Source: Paraburkholderia eburnea (GTDB lineage: Bacteria; Pseudomonadota; Gammaproteobacteria; Burkholderiales; Burkholderiaceae). Taken from it: DNA of 64,000 nt. The stretch lies in assembly GCF_002917095.1 (NCBI RefSeq), contig NZ_PQGA01000019.1, positions 54,263 to 118,262 of the forward strand. Direction: 5' to 3'. This document shows positions 34,963-42,353 of the stretch, piece after piece; the first letter of the stretch is position 1, and the number at the start of each line of letters is the position of its first letter. Both the position numbers and the translations under genes were made by a program. The notes beneath the pieces were generated by a model. That model saw nothing but the letters and a program-made list of their open reading frames with translations. It had not been told where the DNA came from and did no database searches.

Positions 34963-35331
34963 TTACAGCACTTCCGGCGCCAGCGAAACGATCTTCATGA
35001 ATCGTTCGCTACGCAGCTCACGCGTAACCGGCCCGAAAATGCGGGTGCCGATCGGCTCAAGCTTGGTATTCAAAAGCACGGCGGCGTTGCCATCGAACTT
35101 GATCAGCGAGCCGTCTTGACGGCGCACGCCCTTGGCGGTGCGAACCACAACAGCGTTGTAGATTTCGCCCTTTTTCACGCGCCCGCGCGGCGTTGCTTCC
35201 TTGACGGTCACCTTGATGATGTCGCCAATGCTGGCATAACGACGCTTCGAGCCGCCGAGCACCTTGATGCACATGACTTCACGCGCACCCGTGTTGTCGG
35301 CTACTTCAAGCCGAGTTTCGGTCTGGATCAT
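34963..35331 (-). CDS. rplN: 50S ribosomal protein L14
   Basis: A 122-residue subunit-interface protein. MIQTETRLEVADNTGAREVM and the end GPVTRELRSERFMKIVSLAP are diagnostic. First gene of the spc operon here: a 346-base non-coding gap with a promoter candidate separates it from rpsQ. Confidence 0.97.
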   Translation of the reverse strand: MIQTETRLEVADNTGAREVMCIKVLGGSKRRYASIGDIIKVTVKEATPRGRVKKGEIYNAVVVRTAKGVRRQDGSLIKFDGNAAVLLNTKLEPIGTRIFGPVTRELRSERFMKIVSLAPEVL

Positions 35332-35571
35332 GGTTTATCTTTCCCAACTTAATCCGGTCGCGCCACCATGGCACATCCGGTCAGTCTTGGTCCCGTCAGC
35401 CGCGCCGCCACTAGAACGACCGCTCAGCTGCTTGGGTTAGAACAGCAGCGACGGCAAACGAAACCGGCCATCGCATTCCGGTGAATCTTGCAGATCCGGA
35501 CTGGCGCCCGAACCACTTCCCTCACTACTTCCGCCCACTGCTTTGCCAACAGCGAACCCATAAAGAGGGAA

Positions 35572-35607
35572 GACCAAGACTATAACTCGATAATCTTGGT
35601 CTAGCAA
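35572..35607 (-). promoter_or_regulatory. Likely spc operon promoter overlapped by a palindrome
   Basis: On the minus strand TTGCTA (35607-35602) and TATAGT (35584-35579) are separated by exactly 17 bases, giving 4/6 and 5/6 matches to the sigma-70 boxes. It lies about 240 bases before rplN. A 12-base inverted repeat, GACCAAGATTAT...ATAGTCTTGGTC with a six-base spacer, covers the spacer and the -10. The only mismatch is a G-U pair in the sense RNA. The rest of the 346-base gap holds no gene. Confidence 0.6.
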
Positions 35608-35637
35608 GCGAAATCTTTAGCGATTTCAACAACTTCT

Positions 35638-35666
35638 ACATCCCGGAGAGAGGTTCTCCGGGATGT
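35638..35666 (-). promoter_or_regulatory. Hairpin at the end of the S10 operon
   Basis: Perfect 12-bp stem ACATCCCGGAGA / TCTCCGGGATGT with a five-base loop, 11 bases after the rpsQ stop. No T-run follows on the coding strand, so it may protect the S10 transcript 3' end or act as a factor-assisted terminator. Confidence 0.6.
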
Positions 35667-35677
35667 TGCATCACTTT

Positions 35678-35950
35678 TTAGATGATGCGAGCCGCTTCGA
35701 GCAGCTTCGACACGGTCCAGGCCTTCGTCTTCGAGAGAGGACGGGTCTCCTGGATTTCAACGAGGTCACCCTCGTTGTACGTGTTCGCTTCGTCGTGAGC
35801 GTGGTACTTCTTCGACTGCACGACGTACTTGCCGTAGATCGGGTGCTTGACGCGGCGCTCGACCAGGACGGTGACCGTCTTGTCCATCTTGTTGCTGACG
35901 ACTTTGCCGACCAGCGTCCGCTTAAGCGAGGTTTTCACGCTTTCGTTCAT
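35678..35950 (-). CDS. rpsQ: 30S ribosomal protein S17
   Basis: A 90-residue OB-fold primary binding protein. RTLVGKVVSNKMDKTVTVLV and VKHPIYGKYVVQSKKYHAHD are diagnostic. The ATG overlaps the rpmC stop by four bases. It is the last gene of the S10 operon here. Confidence 0.96.
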   Translation of the reverse strand: MNESVKTSLKRTLVGKVVSNKMDKTVTVLVERRVKHPIYGKYVVQSKKYHAHDEANTYNEGDLVEIQETRPLSKTKAWTVSKLLEAARII

Positions 35951-36141
35951 TTCTGGTTCGCCTTCTGAGTCAGGACGGTCCGCACACGTGCGATGTCGCG
36001 ACGAACCTTCTTCAGCTGGCTCGTGTTCGTGAGCTGCTGGGTCGCGAGTTGCATGCGCAGGCCGAATTGCGCCTTCAAGAGGTCCGACAGCTCTTGGTCG
36101 AGCGCGGCCTTGTCTTTCTGAAGAAGTTCAGATGCCTTCAT
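35947..36141 (-). CDS. rpmC: 50S ribosomal protein L29
   Basis: A 64-residue helical-hairpin protein at the tunnel exit. MKASELLQKDKAALDQELSD and RRDIARVRTVLTQK are typical. The ATG of MKAS is used; an in-frame TTG one codon earlier is ignored. Overlaps rpsQ by four bases. Confidence 0.95.
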   Translation of the reverse strand: MKASELLQKDKAALDQELSDLLKAQFGLRMQLATQQLTNTSQLKKVRRDIARVRTVLTQKANQK

Positions 36142-36151
36142 CAATCACTCC

Positions 36152-36568
36152 TTAGGCGCCGAGCTGGCGAACCATGAAGACCGTCTTCAGCGGCAGCTTG
36201 GCTGCAGCCAGACGGAAGGCTTCACGGGCCAGTTCTTCGGACACACCATCCATTTCATACAGCATCTTGCCCGGCTGAATCTCAGCGACGTAGTACTCAG
36301 GGTTACCCTTACCGTTACCCATACGCACTTCCGCCGGCTTTTGCGAGATCGGCTTGTCCGGGAAGATACGGATCCAGATGCGGCCGCCACGCTTGATGTG
36401 ACGCGTCATTGCACGACGTGCCGATTCAATCTGACGTGCGGTCAGGCGACCACGACCGATAGCCTTCAGACCGTACTCACCGAACGAAACCGCGTTGCCG
36501 CGCGTTGCGACGCCGGTGTTACGACCCTTCTGCTCTTTGCGATACTTCCTGCGTTTCGGTTGCAGCAT
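36152..36568 (-). CDS. rplP: 50S ribosomal protein L16
   Basis: A 138-residue protein near the peptidyl-transferase centre and A site. MLQPKRRKYRKEQKGRNTG and IFPDKPISQKPAEVRMGNGK are diagnostic. It sits two bases after rpsC in the S10 operon. Confidence 0.97.
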   Translation of the reverse strand: MLQPKRRKYRKEQKGRNTGVATRGNAVSFGEYGLKAIGRGRLTARQIESARRAMTRHIKRGGRIWIRIFPDKPISQKPAEVRMGNGKGNPEYYVAEIQPGKMLYEMDGVSEELAREAFRLAAAKLPLKTVFMVRQLGA

Positions 36569-36570
36569 CG

Positions 36571-37362
36571 TTATTCTCCACTCTTGCCGTCACCACCGGC
36601 GCCACGGCGCGGTGCGCCACGACGGGCACCCGGCGCGCCTTCGCCATCACGGCGCGGACGACGATCGCCCGGGCGCGCGTTGCGGCGCGGACGCTTTTCT
36701 TCGGCGACTTCTTCCACCACCGGTGCGTCGTTGCGGCCGAGCGTGTCGCCCTTGTAGACCCAAACCTTCACGCCGATGATGCCGTACGTCGTCTTCGCTT
36801 CCGAGGTTGCGTAGTCGATATCAGCACGCAGCGTGTGAAGCGGCACTCGACCTTCGCGGTACCATTCGGTACGTGCGATTTCGATACCGTTCAGACGGCC
36901 GGCGCTCATGATCTTGATGCCTTGGGCACCCAGACGCATCGCGTTCTGCATCGCGCGCTTCATTGCGCGACGGAACATGATGCGGCGCTCGAGCTGTTGC
37001 GTGATCGAGTCGGCGATCAGTTGCGCATCGGTTTCCGGCTTGCGGATTTCTTCGATGTTGACGTGAACCGGCACGCCCATACGCTTTTGCAGTTCGGCCT
37101 TGAGGAGTTCGATGTCCTCGCCCTTCTTGCCGATAACCACACCCGGACGCGAGCTGTAAATCGTGATGCGAGCGTTCTTTGCCGGACGCTCGATCACAAC
37201 ACGGCCCACCGAAGCGTTCTTCAGCTTCTTCTTCAGGTATTCACGAACACCGATGTCTTCCTTCAACATCGCCGCGAAATTGTTGTTGTTCGCGTACCAA
37301 CGCGAAGCCCAATTGCGGCTGACGGCCAAACGGAAGCCAGTCGGATGAATTTTCTGTCCCAT
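36571..37362 (-). CDS. rpsC: 30S ribosomal protein S3
   Basis: A 263-residue protein at the mRNA entry channel, with helicase function together with S4 and S5. MGQKIHPTGFRLAVSRNW at the start, the KH domain (SRPGVVIGKKGEDIELLKAE), and an Arg/Pro/Gly-rich C-terminal extension longer than in E. coli. The ATG of MGQK is chosen over an upstream in-frame codon. Confidence 0.97.
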   Translation of the reverse strand: MGQKIHPTGFRLAVSRNWASRWYANNNNFAAMLKEDIGVREYLKKKLKNASVGRVVIERPAKNARITIYSSRPGVVIGKKGEDIELLKAELQKRMGVPVHVNIEEIRKPETDAQLIADSITQQLERRIMFRRAMKRAMQNAMRLGAQGIKIMSAGRLNGIEIARTEWYREGRVPLHTLRADIDYATSEAKTTYGIIGVKVWVYKGDTLGRNDAPVVEEVAEEKRPRRNARPGDRRPRRDGEGAPGARRGAPRRGAGGDGKSGE

Positions 37363-37373
37363 CGTATGGCTCC

Positions 37374-37703
37374 TTAATTCCCGACCGTCACAGTGATGTG
37401 ACACGATTGCTTCTCGATGCGGTTACCGCGACCCTTTGCGCGTGCGGTAAAACGCTTCAGCGAAGCAGCCTTGTCGACGTAGATGCTCTTGATCTTGAGC
37501 TCGTCGATATCGGCGCCTTCGTTGTGCTCTGCATTGGCGATTGCCGAGAGCACAACCTTTTTCACGATGCCTGCCGCTTTCTTGGGCGAGAACGTCAGAA
37601 CGTTCAGTGCCTTGTCGACCGGCAGACCGCGGATCTGGTCAGCCACAAGGCGCGTTTTCTGCGCCGAGATGCGGGCACCGCGATGAATTGCCTTCACTTC
37701 CAT
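37374..37703 (-). CDS. rplV: 50S ribosomal protein L22
   Basis: A 109-residue protein whose hairpin lines the exit tunnel. [20 protein letters not shown] and the tail [20 protein letters not shown] are diagnostic. The wild-type hairpin shows no insertion or deletion of the macrolide-resistance kind. Confidence 0.97.
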
Positions 37704-37715
37704 CTTGATAGCCCC

Positions 37716-37991
37716 TTATTTCTTGGCCTTCTTGTCGGCCGCGTGACCCTTGAACGTCCGGGTCAGTGCGAACTCGCCAAGCTTGTGGCCGACCATGTTT
37801 TCCGTGACATACACGGGAACGTGTTGACGGCCGTTATGAACGGCGATCGTCAGGCCGATGAAGTCCGGCAGGATCGTCGAACGACGCGACCAGGTCTTGA
37901 TAGGTTTCTTGTCGCGCGTTGCTGCAGCCGCCTCAACCTTCTTCAGCAAATGGGCGTCGCAGAACGGACCTTTCTTAATAGAACGTGCCAT
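37716..37991 (-). CDS. rpsS: 30S ribosomal protein S19
   Basis: A 91-residue head protein. MARSIKKGPFCDAHLLKKVE, IKTWSRRSTILPDFIGLTIA and HKLGEFALTRTFKGH are diagnostic. It lies between rplB and rplV. Confidence 0.97.
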   Translation of the reverse strand: MARSIKKGPFCDAHLLKKVEAAAATRDKKPIKTWSRRSTILPDFIGLTIAVHNGRQHVPVYVTENMVGHKLGEFALTRTFKGHAADKKAKK

Positions 37992-38001
37992 TGCCTACTC
38001 C

Positions 38002-38829
38002 TTAACGCTTGTGACGGCGCTGGACGATCATGCTCGTCGTGCGCTTGTTGCTGCGGGTGCGGTAGCCCTTCGTCGGCGTGCCCCACGGGCTCACCGGATC
38101 GCGACCTGCAGCAGTCTTACCCTCACCACCACCGTGCGGGTGATCGACCGGGTTCATTGCAACGCCACGGACCGTCGGGCGGATACCGCGCCAGCGGTTC
38201 GCGCCAGCCTTACCGATTTGACGGAGGCTGTGCTCTTCGTTGCCGACTTCACCGATCGTTGCGCGGCATTCGACGTGGACGCGACGGATTTCACCCGAAC
38301 GCAGACGAACCTGCGCGTAGATGCCTTCGCGTGCCAGCAGCATTGCCGACGTACCAGCCGAACGCGCGATCTGCGCGCCCTTGCCCGGCAGCATTTCGAT
38401 GCAGTGGATCGTCGTACCGACCGGAATGTTGCGGATCGGCAGGGTGTTGCCTGCGCGGATCGGCGCTTCCGAACCCGACATCAGCTGCGTGCCAACCGTC
38501 ACGCCCTTCGGCGCGATGATGTAGCGGCGCTCGCCGTCTGCGTACAGAACCAGCGCGATGTTCGCGCTACGGTTCGGGTCATATTCCAGACGCTCGACCT
38601 TCGCTGCGATGCCGTCCTTGTTGCGACGGAAATCGATCAGACGGTAGTGCTGCTTGTGACCACCACCCTGGTGACGCGTCGTGATACGACCGTTGTTGTT
38701 ACGACCGGCCTTCGAGGACTTCTTTTCGAGCAGCGCTGCGAACGGCGCACCCTTATGGAGGTCCTTGTTGACGATCTTGACCATCGCGCGGCGACCCGGC
38801 GAAGTCGGCTTAACTTTCACGATTGCCAT
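38002..38829 (-). CDS. rplB: 50S ribosomal protein L2
   Basis: A 275-residue protein required for subunit joining and peptidyl transfer. GRITTRHQGGGHKQHYRLID in the N-terminal part and MNPVDHPHGGGEGKTAAGR (conserved His) near the C-terminus are diagnostic. Standard length and position. Confidence 0.98.
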   Translation of the reverse strand: MAIVKVKPTSPGRRAMVKIVNKDLHKGAPFAALLEKKSSKAGRNNNGRITTRHQGGGHKQHYRLIDFRRNKDGIAAKVERLEYDPNRSANIALVLYADGERRYIIAPKGVTVGTQLMSGSEAPIRAGNTLPIRNIPVGTTIHCIEMLPGKGAQIARSAGTSAMLLAREGIYAQVRLRSGEIRRVHVECRATIGEVGNEEHSLRQIGKAGANRWRGIRPTVRGVAMNPVDHPHGGGEGKTAAGRDPVSPWGTPTKGYRTRSNKRTTSMIVQRRHKR

Positions 38830-38831
38830 GA

Positions 38832-39146
38832 TTACTTGGCCTCCGCTTCAAAGTTGATTTCCTGGCCGGGCTTCAGGCACACGTACGCCTTCTTGACGTC
38901 CTTGCGCTTGCCGTTGAAACGGCCGAAACGCTTGGCCTTGCCCTTCTGGACAAGCACGTTCACCGACTCGACTTCAACCTTGAACATCAGCTCGACAGCA
39001 GCCTTGACTTCCTGCTTGTTCGCGTCCGGCGCGACTTCGAAGACGACTTGTTCGTTCTTCTCAGCCACCAGGGTCGCCTTTTCGGAGATCACCGGTGCGA
39101 GCAGGACCTGCATCAAACGATGATCGTTCTTGCGAATCTCGCTCAT
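38832..39146 (-). CDS. rplW: 50S ribosomal protein L23
   Basis: A 104-residue tunnel-exit protein that docks trigger factor and SRP. LLAPVISEKATLVAEKNEQV and KVEVESVNVLVQKGKAKRFG are typical. Its start overlaps the end of rplD by four bases. Confidence 0.96.
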   Translation of the reverse strand: MSEIRKNDHRLMQVLLAPVISEKATLVAEKNEQVVFEVAPDANKQEVKAAVELMFKVEVESVNVLVQKGKAKRFGRFNGKRKDVKKAYVCLKPGQEINFEAEAK

Positions 39147-39763
39147 GACAGCAACTCCTCGATCTGGGCAACCGCAGCCTTCGTGATCAGGATCTTCTTG
39201 AAGTAGATCAGCGAGAGCGGGTCGGCAAAGCGCGGCTCAACGACTGCCACGTGGGGCAGGTTGCGCGACGCCAGGAACAGGTTCTCGTCGACCGTGTCGG
39301 TGATGACCAGCACGGATTCGAGACCCATGGCCTTGAACTTTTCGGCCAGCAGCTTCGTCTTGGGCGCTTCGAGCGAAAACTCTTCGACGACCGAGATGCG
39401 GCCTTCACGGGCCAGCTGCGAGAAGATCGAGCAGAGGCCTGCGCGATGCATCTTCTTGTTGACCTTGTGAGCGAAGTTTTCTTCCGGCGAATTCGGGAAG
39501 ATGCGACCACCGCCACGCCACAGCGGGCTCGACGACATACCGGCACGAGCGCGGCCCGTACCCTTCTGACGCCACGGCTTCTTGGTGGTGTGCTTGACCT
39601 GCTCACGGTCTTTCTGCGCGCGGTTACCGCTGCGCGCGTTCGCCTGATAGGCGACAACGATCTGGTGAATCAGCGCTTCGTTGTAGTCACGGCCGAACAC
39701 GACGTCCGACGCGTTAACTGCTGCGCCATCCTGACCATTAGCGTTCAGGAGCTTCAGTTCCAT
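39143..39763 (-). CDS. rplD: 50S ribosomal protein L4
   Basis: A 206-residue protein whose loop reaches the tunnel; in E. coli it also represses the S10 operon by binding its leader. KKPWRQKGTGRARAGMSSSP (tunnel loop) is diagnostic. The ATG overlaps the rplC stop by one base. A leader hairpin before rplC, described separately, is a possible regulatory target. Confidence 0.97.
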   Translation of the reverse strand: MELKLLNANGQDGAAVNASDVVFGRDYNEALIHQIVVAYQANARSGNRAQKDREQVKHTTKKPWRQKGTGRARAGMSSSPLWRGGGRIFPNSPEENFAHKVNKKMHRAGLCSIFSQLAREGRISVVEEFSLEAPKTKLLAEKFKAMGLESVLVITDTVDENLFLASRNLPHVAVVEPRFADPLSLIYFKKILITKAAVAQIEELLS

Positions 39764-40422
39764 TATTGCGCTCCTTTCTTGGCGCGGGCCTTGACAGCCG
39801 GCGTCACGAAAACCTTGCCGCCCTTTGCACCCGGGACAGCACCCTTCACGAGCAGCAGCTTGCGCTCTGCGTCGATACGGGCGATTTCGAGGTTTTGCAC
39901 CGTCACGGTTTCGTCACCCATGTGACCGGTCATGCGCTTACCCGGGAAAACACGACCCGGATCCTGCGCCATACCGATCGAGCCCGGCACATTGTGCGAG
40001 CGCGAGTTGCCGTGCGAAGCACGACCCGAAGCGAAGTTGTAACGCTTGATGGTACCGGCGTAGCCCTTACCGATCGAGGTGCCTTGCACGTCGACCTTCT
40101 GGCCTTCCGAGAAGAGATCCACACCGATCACGGCGCCATTCGACAGCTCGGCAGCCTTGGCGGCGTCGATCTGGAATTCCTTGAGGATTTCACCGGCTTG
40201 AACGCCGGCTTTGGCGAGATGACCTGCGATCGGCTTCGTCACGCGCGAAGCGCGGCGCGTACCGAACGCAACCTGCACGGCCGTGTAGCCGTCGGTTTCA
40301 ACAGTCTTGATCTGCGTCACGCGGTTGTCGGACACGTCCAGCACGGTCACGGGAATCGAATCCCCGTCAGCCGTGAAGATGCGCGTCATGCCAACCTTGC
40401 GACCTACGAGTCCAAGGCTCAT
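39763..40422 (-). CDS. rplC: 50S ribosomal protein L3
   Basis: A 219-residue assembly protein. MSLGLVGRKVGMTRIFTADG, and GTSIGKGYAGTIKRYNFASG with the methylatable Gln region (GSIGMAQDPGRVFPGKRMTG), are diagnostic. The ATG of MSLG is chosen because the preceding GGAGAAAACG is its ribosome site; an ATG four codons upstream lies within that site. It starts a new sub-block: a promoter and a hairpin precede it. Confidence 0.97.
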   Translation of the reverse strand: MSLGLVGRKVGMTRIFTADGDSIPVTVLDVSDNRVTQIKTVETDGYTAVQVAFGTRRASRVTKPIAGHLAKAGVQAGEILKEFQIDAAKAAELSNGAVIGVDLFSEGQKVDVQGTSIGKGYAGTIKRYNFASGRASHGNSRSHNVPGSIGMAQDPGRVFPGKRMTGHMGDETVTVQNLEIARIDAERKLLLVKGAVPGAKGGKVFVTPAVKARAKKGAQ

Positions 40423-40435
40423 CGTTTTCTCCATT

Positions 40436-40455
40436 CCCGACTGCGATTGGTCGGG
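40436..40455 (-). promoter_or_regulatory. Leader hairpin directly before the rplC ribosome site
   Basis: CCCGAC / GTCGGG with an eight-base loop, ending two bases before GGAGAAAACG-ATG of rplC. The position is right for translational control of the S10 proteins, but no sequence likeness to the E. coli L4 leader is visible. Confidence 0.45.
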
Positions 40456-40542
40456 GCTAATTTACAAAGTACCGGCATGTTTGCGAGGTAAAGGTTCACA
40501 AAGTCACACCGATTTTTTGCGCAAATGCGCGAAAAGACGTCA

Positions 40543-40571
40543 AGTATAACGTCCTCTTGCGATTTCCGCAA
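40543..40571 (-). promoter_or_regulatory. Promoter candidate between rpsJ and rplC
   Basis: On the minus strand TTGCGG (40571-40566) and TATACT (40548-40543) stand 17 bases apart. The start would fall about 115 bases before rplC. The gap from rpsJ is 199 bases to the chosen rplC start, large for neighbours within the S10 operon. Confidence 0.6.
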
Positions 40572-40621
40572 GCAATCAAAGACTTAGCGCGATCAGGCTA
40601 TCCTCACCGCGCCCGAGACTC

Positions 40622-40933
40622 TTACTGCAGCTTGATTTCGACGTCCACGCCAGCCGGCAAGTCCAGCTTCATCAGCGCGTCAACGGTCTTGTCCGTCGGA
40701 TCGACGATGTCCATCAGGCGCAGGTGGGTGCGGATTTCGAGCTGGTCGCGCGACGTCTTGTTGACGTGCGGCGAGCGCAGAATGTCGAAACGCTGGATAC
40801 GCGTCGGCAGCGGCACCGGACCGCGGACGATGGCGCCCGTGCGCTTCGCCGTATCGACGATTTCAGCAGCCGACTGGTCGATCAGACGGTAGTCGAAAGC
40901 CTTCAGACGGATACGGATTTTTTGGTTCTGCAT
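40622..40933 (-). CDS. rpsJ: 30S ribosomal protein S10
   Basis: A 103-residue protein, also known as NusE in antitermination. MQNQKIRIRLKAFDYRLIDQ and GPVPLPTRIQRFDILRSPHV are diagnostic. Here it follows tuf and is separated from rplC by a promoter candidate, so it probably belongs to the str transcript more than to the S10 block. Confidence 0.97.
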   Translation of the reverse strand: MQNQKIRIRLKAFDYRLIDQSAAEIVDTAKRTGAIVRGPVPLPTRIQRFDILRSPHVNKTSRDQLEIRTHLRLMDIVDPTDKTVDALMKLDLPAGVDVEIKLQ

Positions 40934-40991
40934 GATGATTCCTTGGAAAGAGCGAGGCGGACTTGCGCCGCCAGACGATATAAAGAGCGCA

Positions 40992-41028
40992 GGACCGGTC
41001 CCGCGACAAGGCGTCGCGGGACCGGTCC
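40992..41028 (-). promoter_or_regulatory. Long perfect hairpin between tuf and rpsJ
   Basis: A perfect 16-bp inverted repeat (GGACCGGTCCCGCGAC and its complement) with a five-base loop, 43 bases after the tuf stop. On the coding strand no T-run follows, so termination by the intrinsic route is unlikely; RNA processing or stabilisation of the tuf message is plausible. Confidence 0.7.
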
Positions 41029-41071
41029 CTGGTACATCAACTTCTACAGCAAGCCGACTATTCTACTCGAT

Positions 41072-42262
41072 TTACTCGATGATCTTCGCGACGACGCCGG
41101 CGCCGACGGTACGGCCACCTTCGCGGATGGCGAAGCGCAGACCTTCTTCCATCGCGATCGGAGCGATCAGCTTCACCGTGATCGACACGTTGTCGCCCGG
41201 CATGACCATTTCCTTGTCCTTCGGCAGCTCGATCGAGCCCGTCACGTCCGTCGTACGGAAGTAGAACTGCGGACGGTAGTTGTTGAAGAACGGCGTGTGA
41301 CGGCCGCCTTCGTCCTTGCTCAGCACGTACACTTCAGCCGTGAAGTGCGTGTGCGGCGTGATCGAACCCGGCTTGGCCAGAACCTGGCCACGCTCCACGT
41401 CTTCACGCTTCGTGCCGCGCAGCAGGATACCGACGTTGTCGCCTGCCTGACCCTGGTCGAGCAGCTTGCGGAACATTTCCACGCCCGTGCAGGTCGTCTT
41501 CACCGTCGGCTTGATACCGACGATTTCGATTTCCTCGCCGACCTTGACGATGCCGCGCTCAACGCGACCCGTCACCACCGTGCCGCGACCCGAGATCGAG
41601 AACACGTCTTCAACCGGCATCAGGAAGGCGCCGTCAACTGCACGCTCCGGCGTCGGGATGTACGTGTCGAGTGCGTCGGCCAGGTTCATGATCGCCACTT
41701 CGCCCAGCTCGCCCGTGTCGCCTTCCAGCGCCAGCTTAGCCGAACCCTTCACGATCGGCGTGTCGTCGCCCGGGAAGTCGTACTTCGACAGAAGTTCGCG
41801 CACTTCCATTTCGACCAGCTCGAGCAGCTCGGCGTCGTCGACCATGTCGCACTTGTTCAGGAAGACGATGATGTACGGAACGCCAACCTGACGTGCCAGC
41901 AGGATGTGCTCACGCGTTTGCGGCATCGGGCCGTCAGCAGCCGAGCAAACCAGGATCGCGCCGTCCATCTGTGCCGCGCCCGTGATCATGTTCTTCACAT
42001 AGTCAGCGTGGCCCGGGCAGTCGACGTGTGCGTAGTGGCGGTTAGCCGTTTCGTACTCGACGTGTGCGGTGTTGATGGTAATACCGCGTGCCTTTTCTTC
42101 CGGCGCTGCATCGATCTGGTCGTATGCCTTCGCTTCGCCGCCGAACTTCTTGGTCAGAACCGTCGTGATCGCTGCCGTCAGCGTGGTCTTGCCGTGGTCA
42201 ACGTGACCGATCGTGCCAACGTTCACGTGCGGCTTGGTCCGCTCGAATTTACCTTTTGCCAT
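41072..42262 (-). CDS. tuf: Elongation factor Tu (copy in str operon)
   Basis: A 396-residue GTPase that delivers aminoacyl-tRNA to the ribosome. GHVDHGKTTL (G1), DCPGHADYVKNM (G3) and NKCDMV (G4) are all present. The protein appears identical to the second copy near the right end; differences at DNA level are a few synonymous bases, several of them in the first codons. It lies in the order fusA-tuf-rpsJ. Confidence 0.98.
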   Translation of the reverse strand: MAKGKFERTKPHVNVGTIGHVDHGKTTLTAAITTVLTKKFGGEAKAYDQIDAAPEEKARGITINTAHVEYETANRHYAHVDCPGHADYVKNMITGAAQMDGAILVCSAADGPMPQTREHILLARQVGVPYIIVFLNKCDMVDDAELLELVEMEVRELLSKYDFPGDDTPIVKGSAKLALEGDTGELGEVAIMNLADALDTYIPTPERAVDGAFLMPVEDVFSISGRGTVVTGRVERGIVKVGEEIEIVGIKPTVKTTCTGVEMFRKLLDQGQAGDNVGILLRGTKREDVERGQVLAKPGSITPHTHFTAEVYVLSKDEGGRHTPFFNNYRPQFYFRTTDVTGSIELPKDKEMVMPGDNVSITVKLIAPIAMEEGLRFAIREGGRTVGAGVVAKIIE

Positions 42263-42302
42263 GTTTCTCTTCTTTCAAAAAAGTGGTGAACGACTGTGCG
42301 AT

Positions 42303-42328
42303 GCGGACCGGGCACCTGCCCGATCCGC
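42303..42328 (-). promoter_or_regulatory. Hairpin between fusA and tuf
   Basis: 12-base arms GCGGATCGGGCA / TGCCCGGTCCGC (sense strand) with a two-base gap between them, so the innermost pairs form the loop. The one non-Watson-Crick position is a U-G pair in sense RNA and a mismatch in the other strand. No T-run follows. Confidence 0.6.
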
Positions 42329-42353
42329 TGCGTGCTCAAATGAGCGCCGATGC

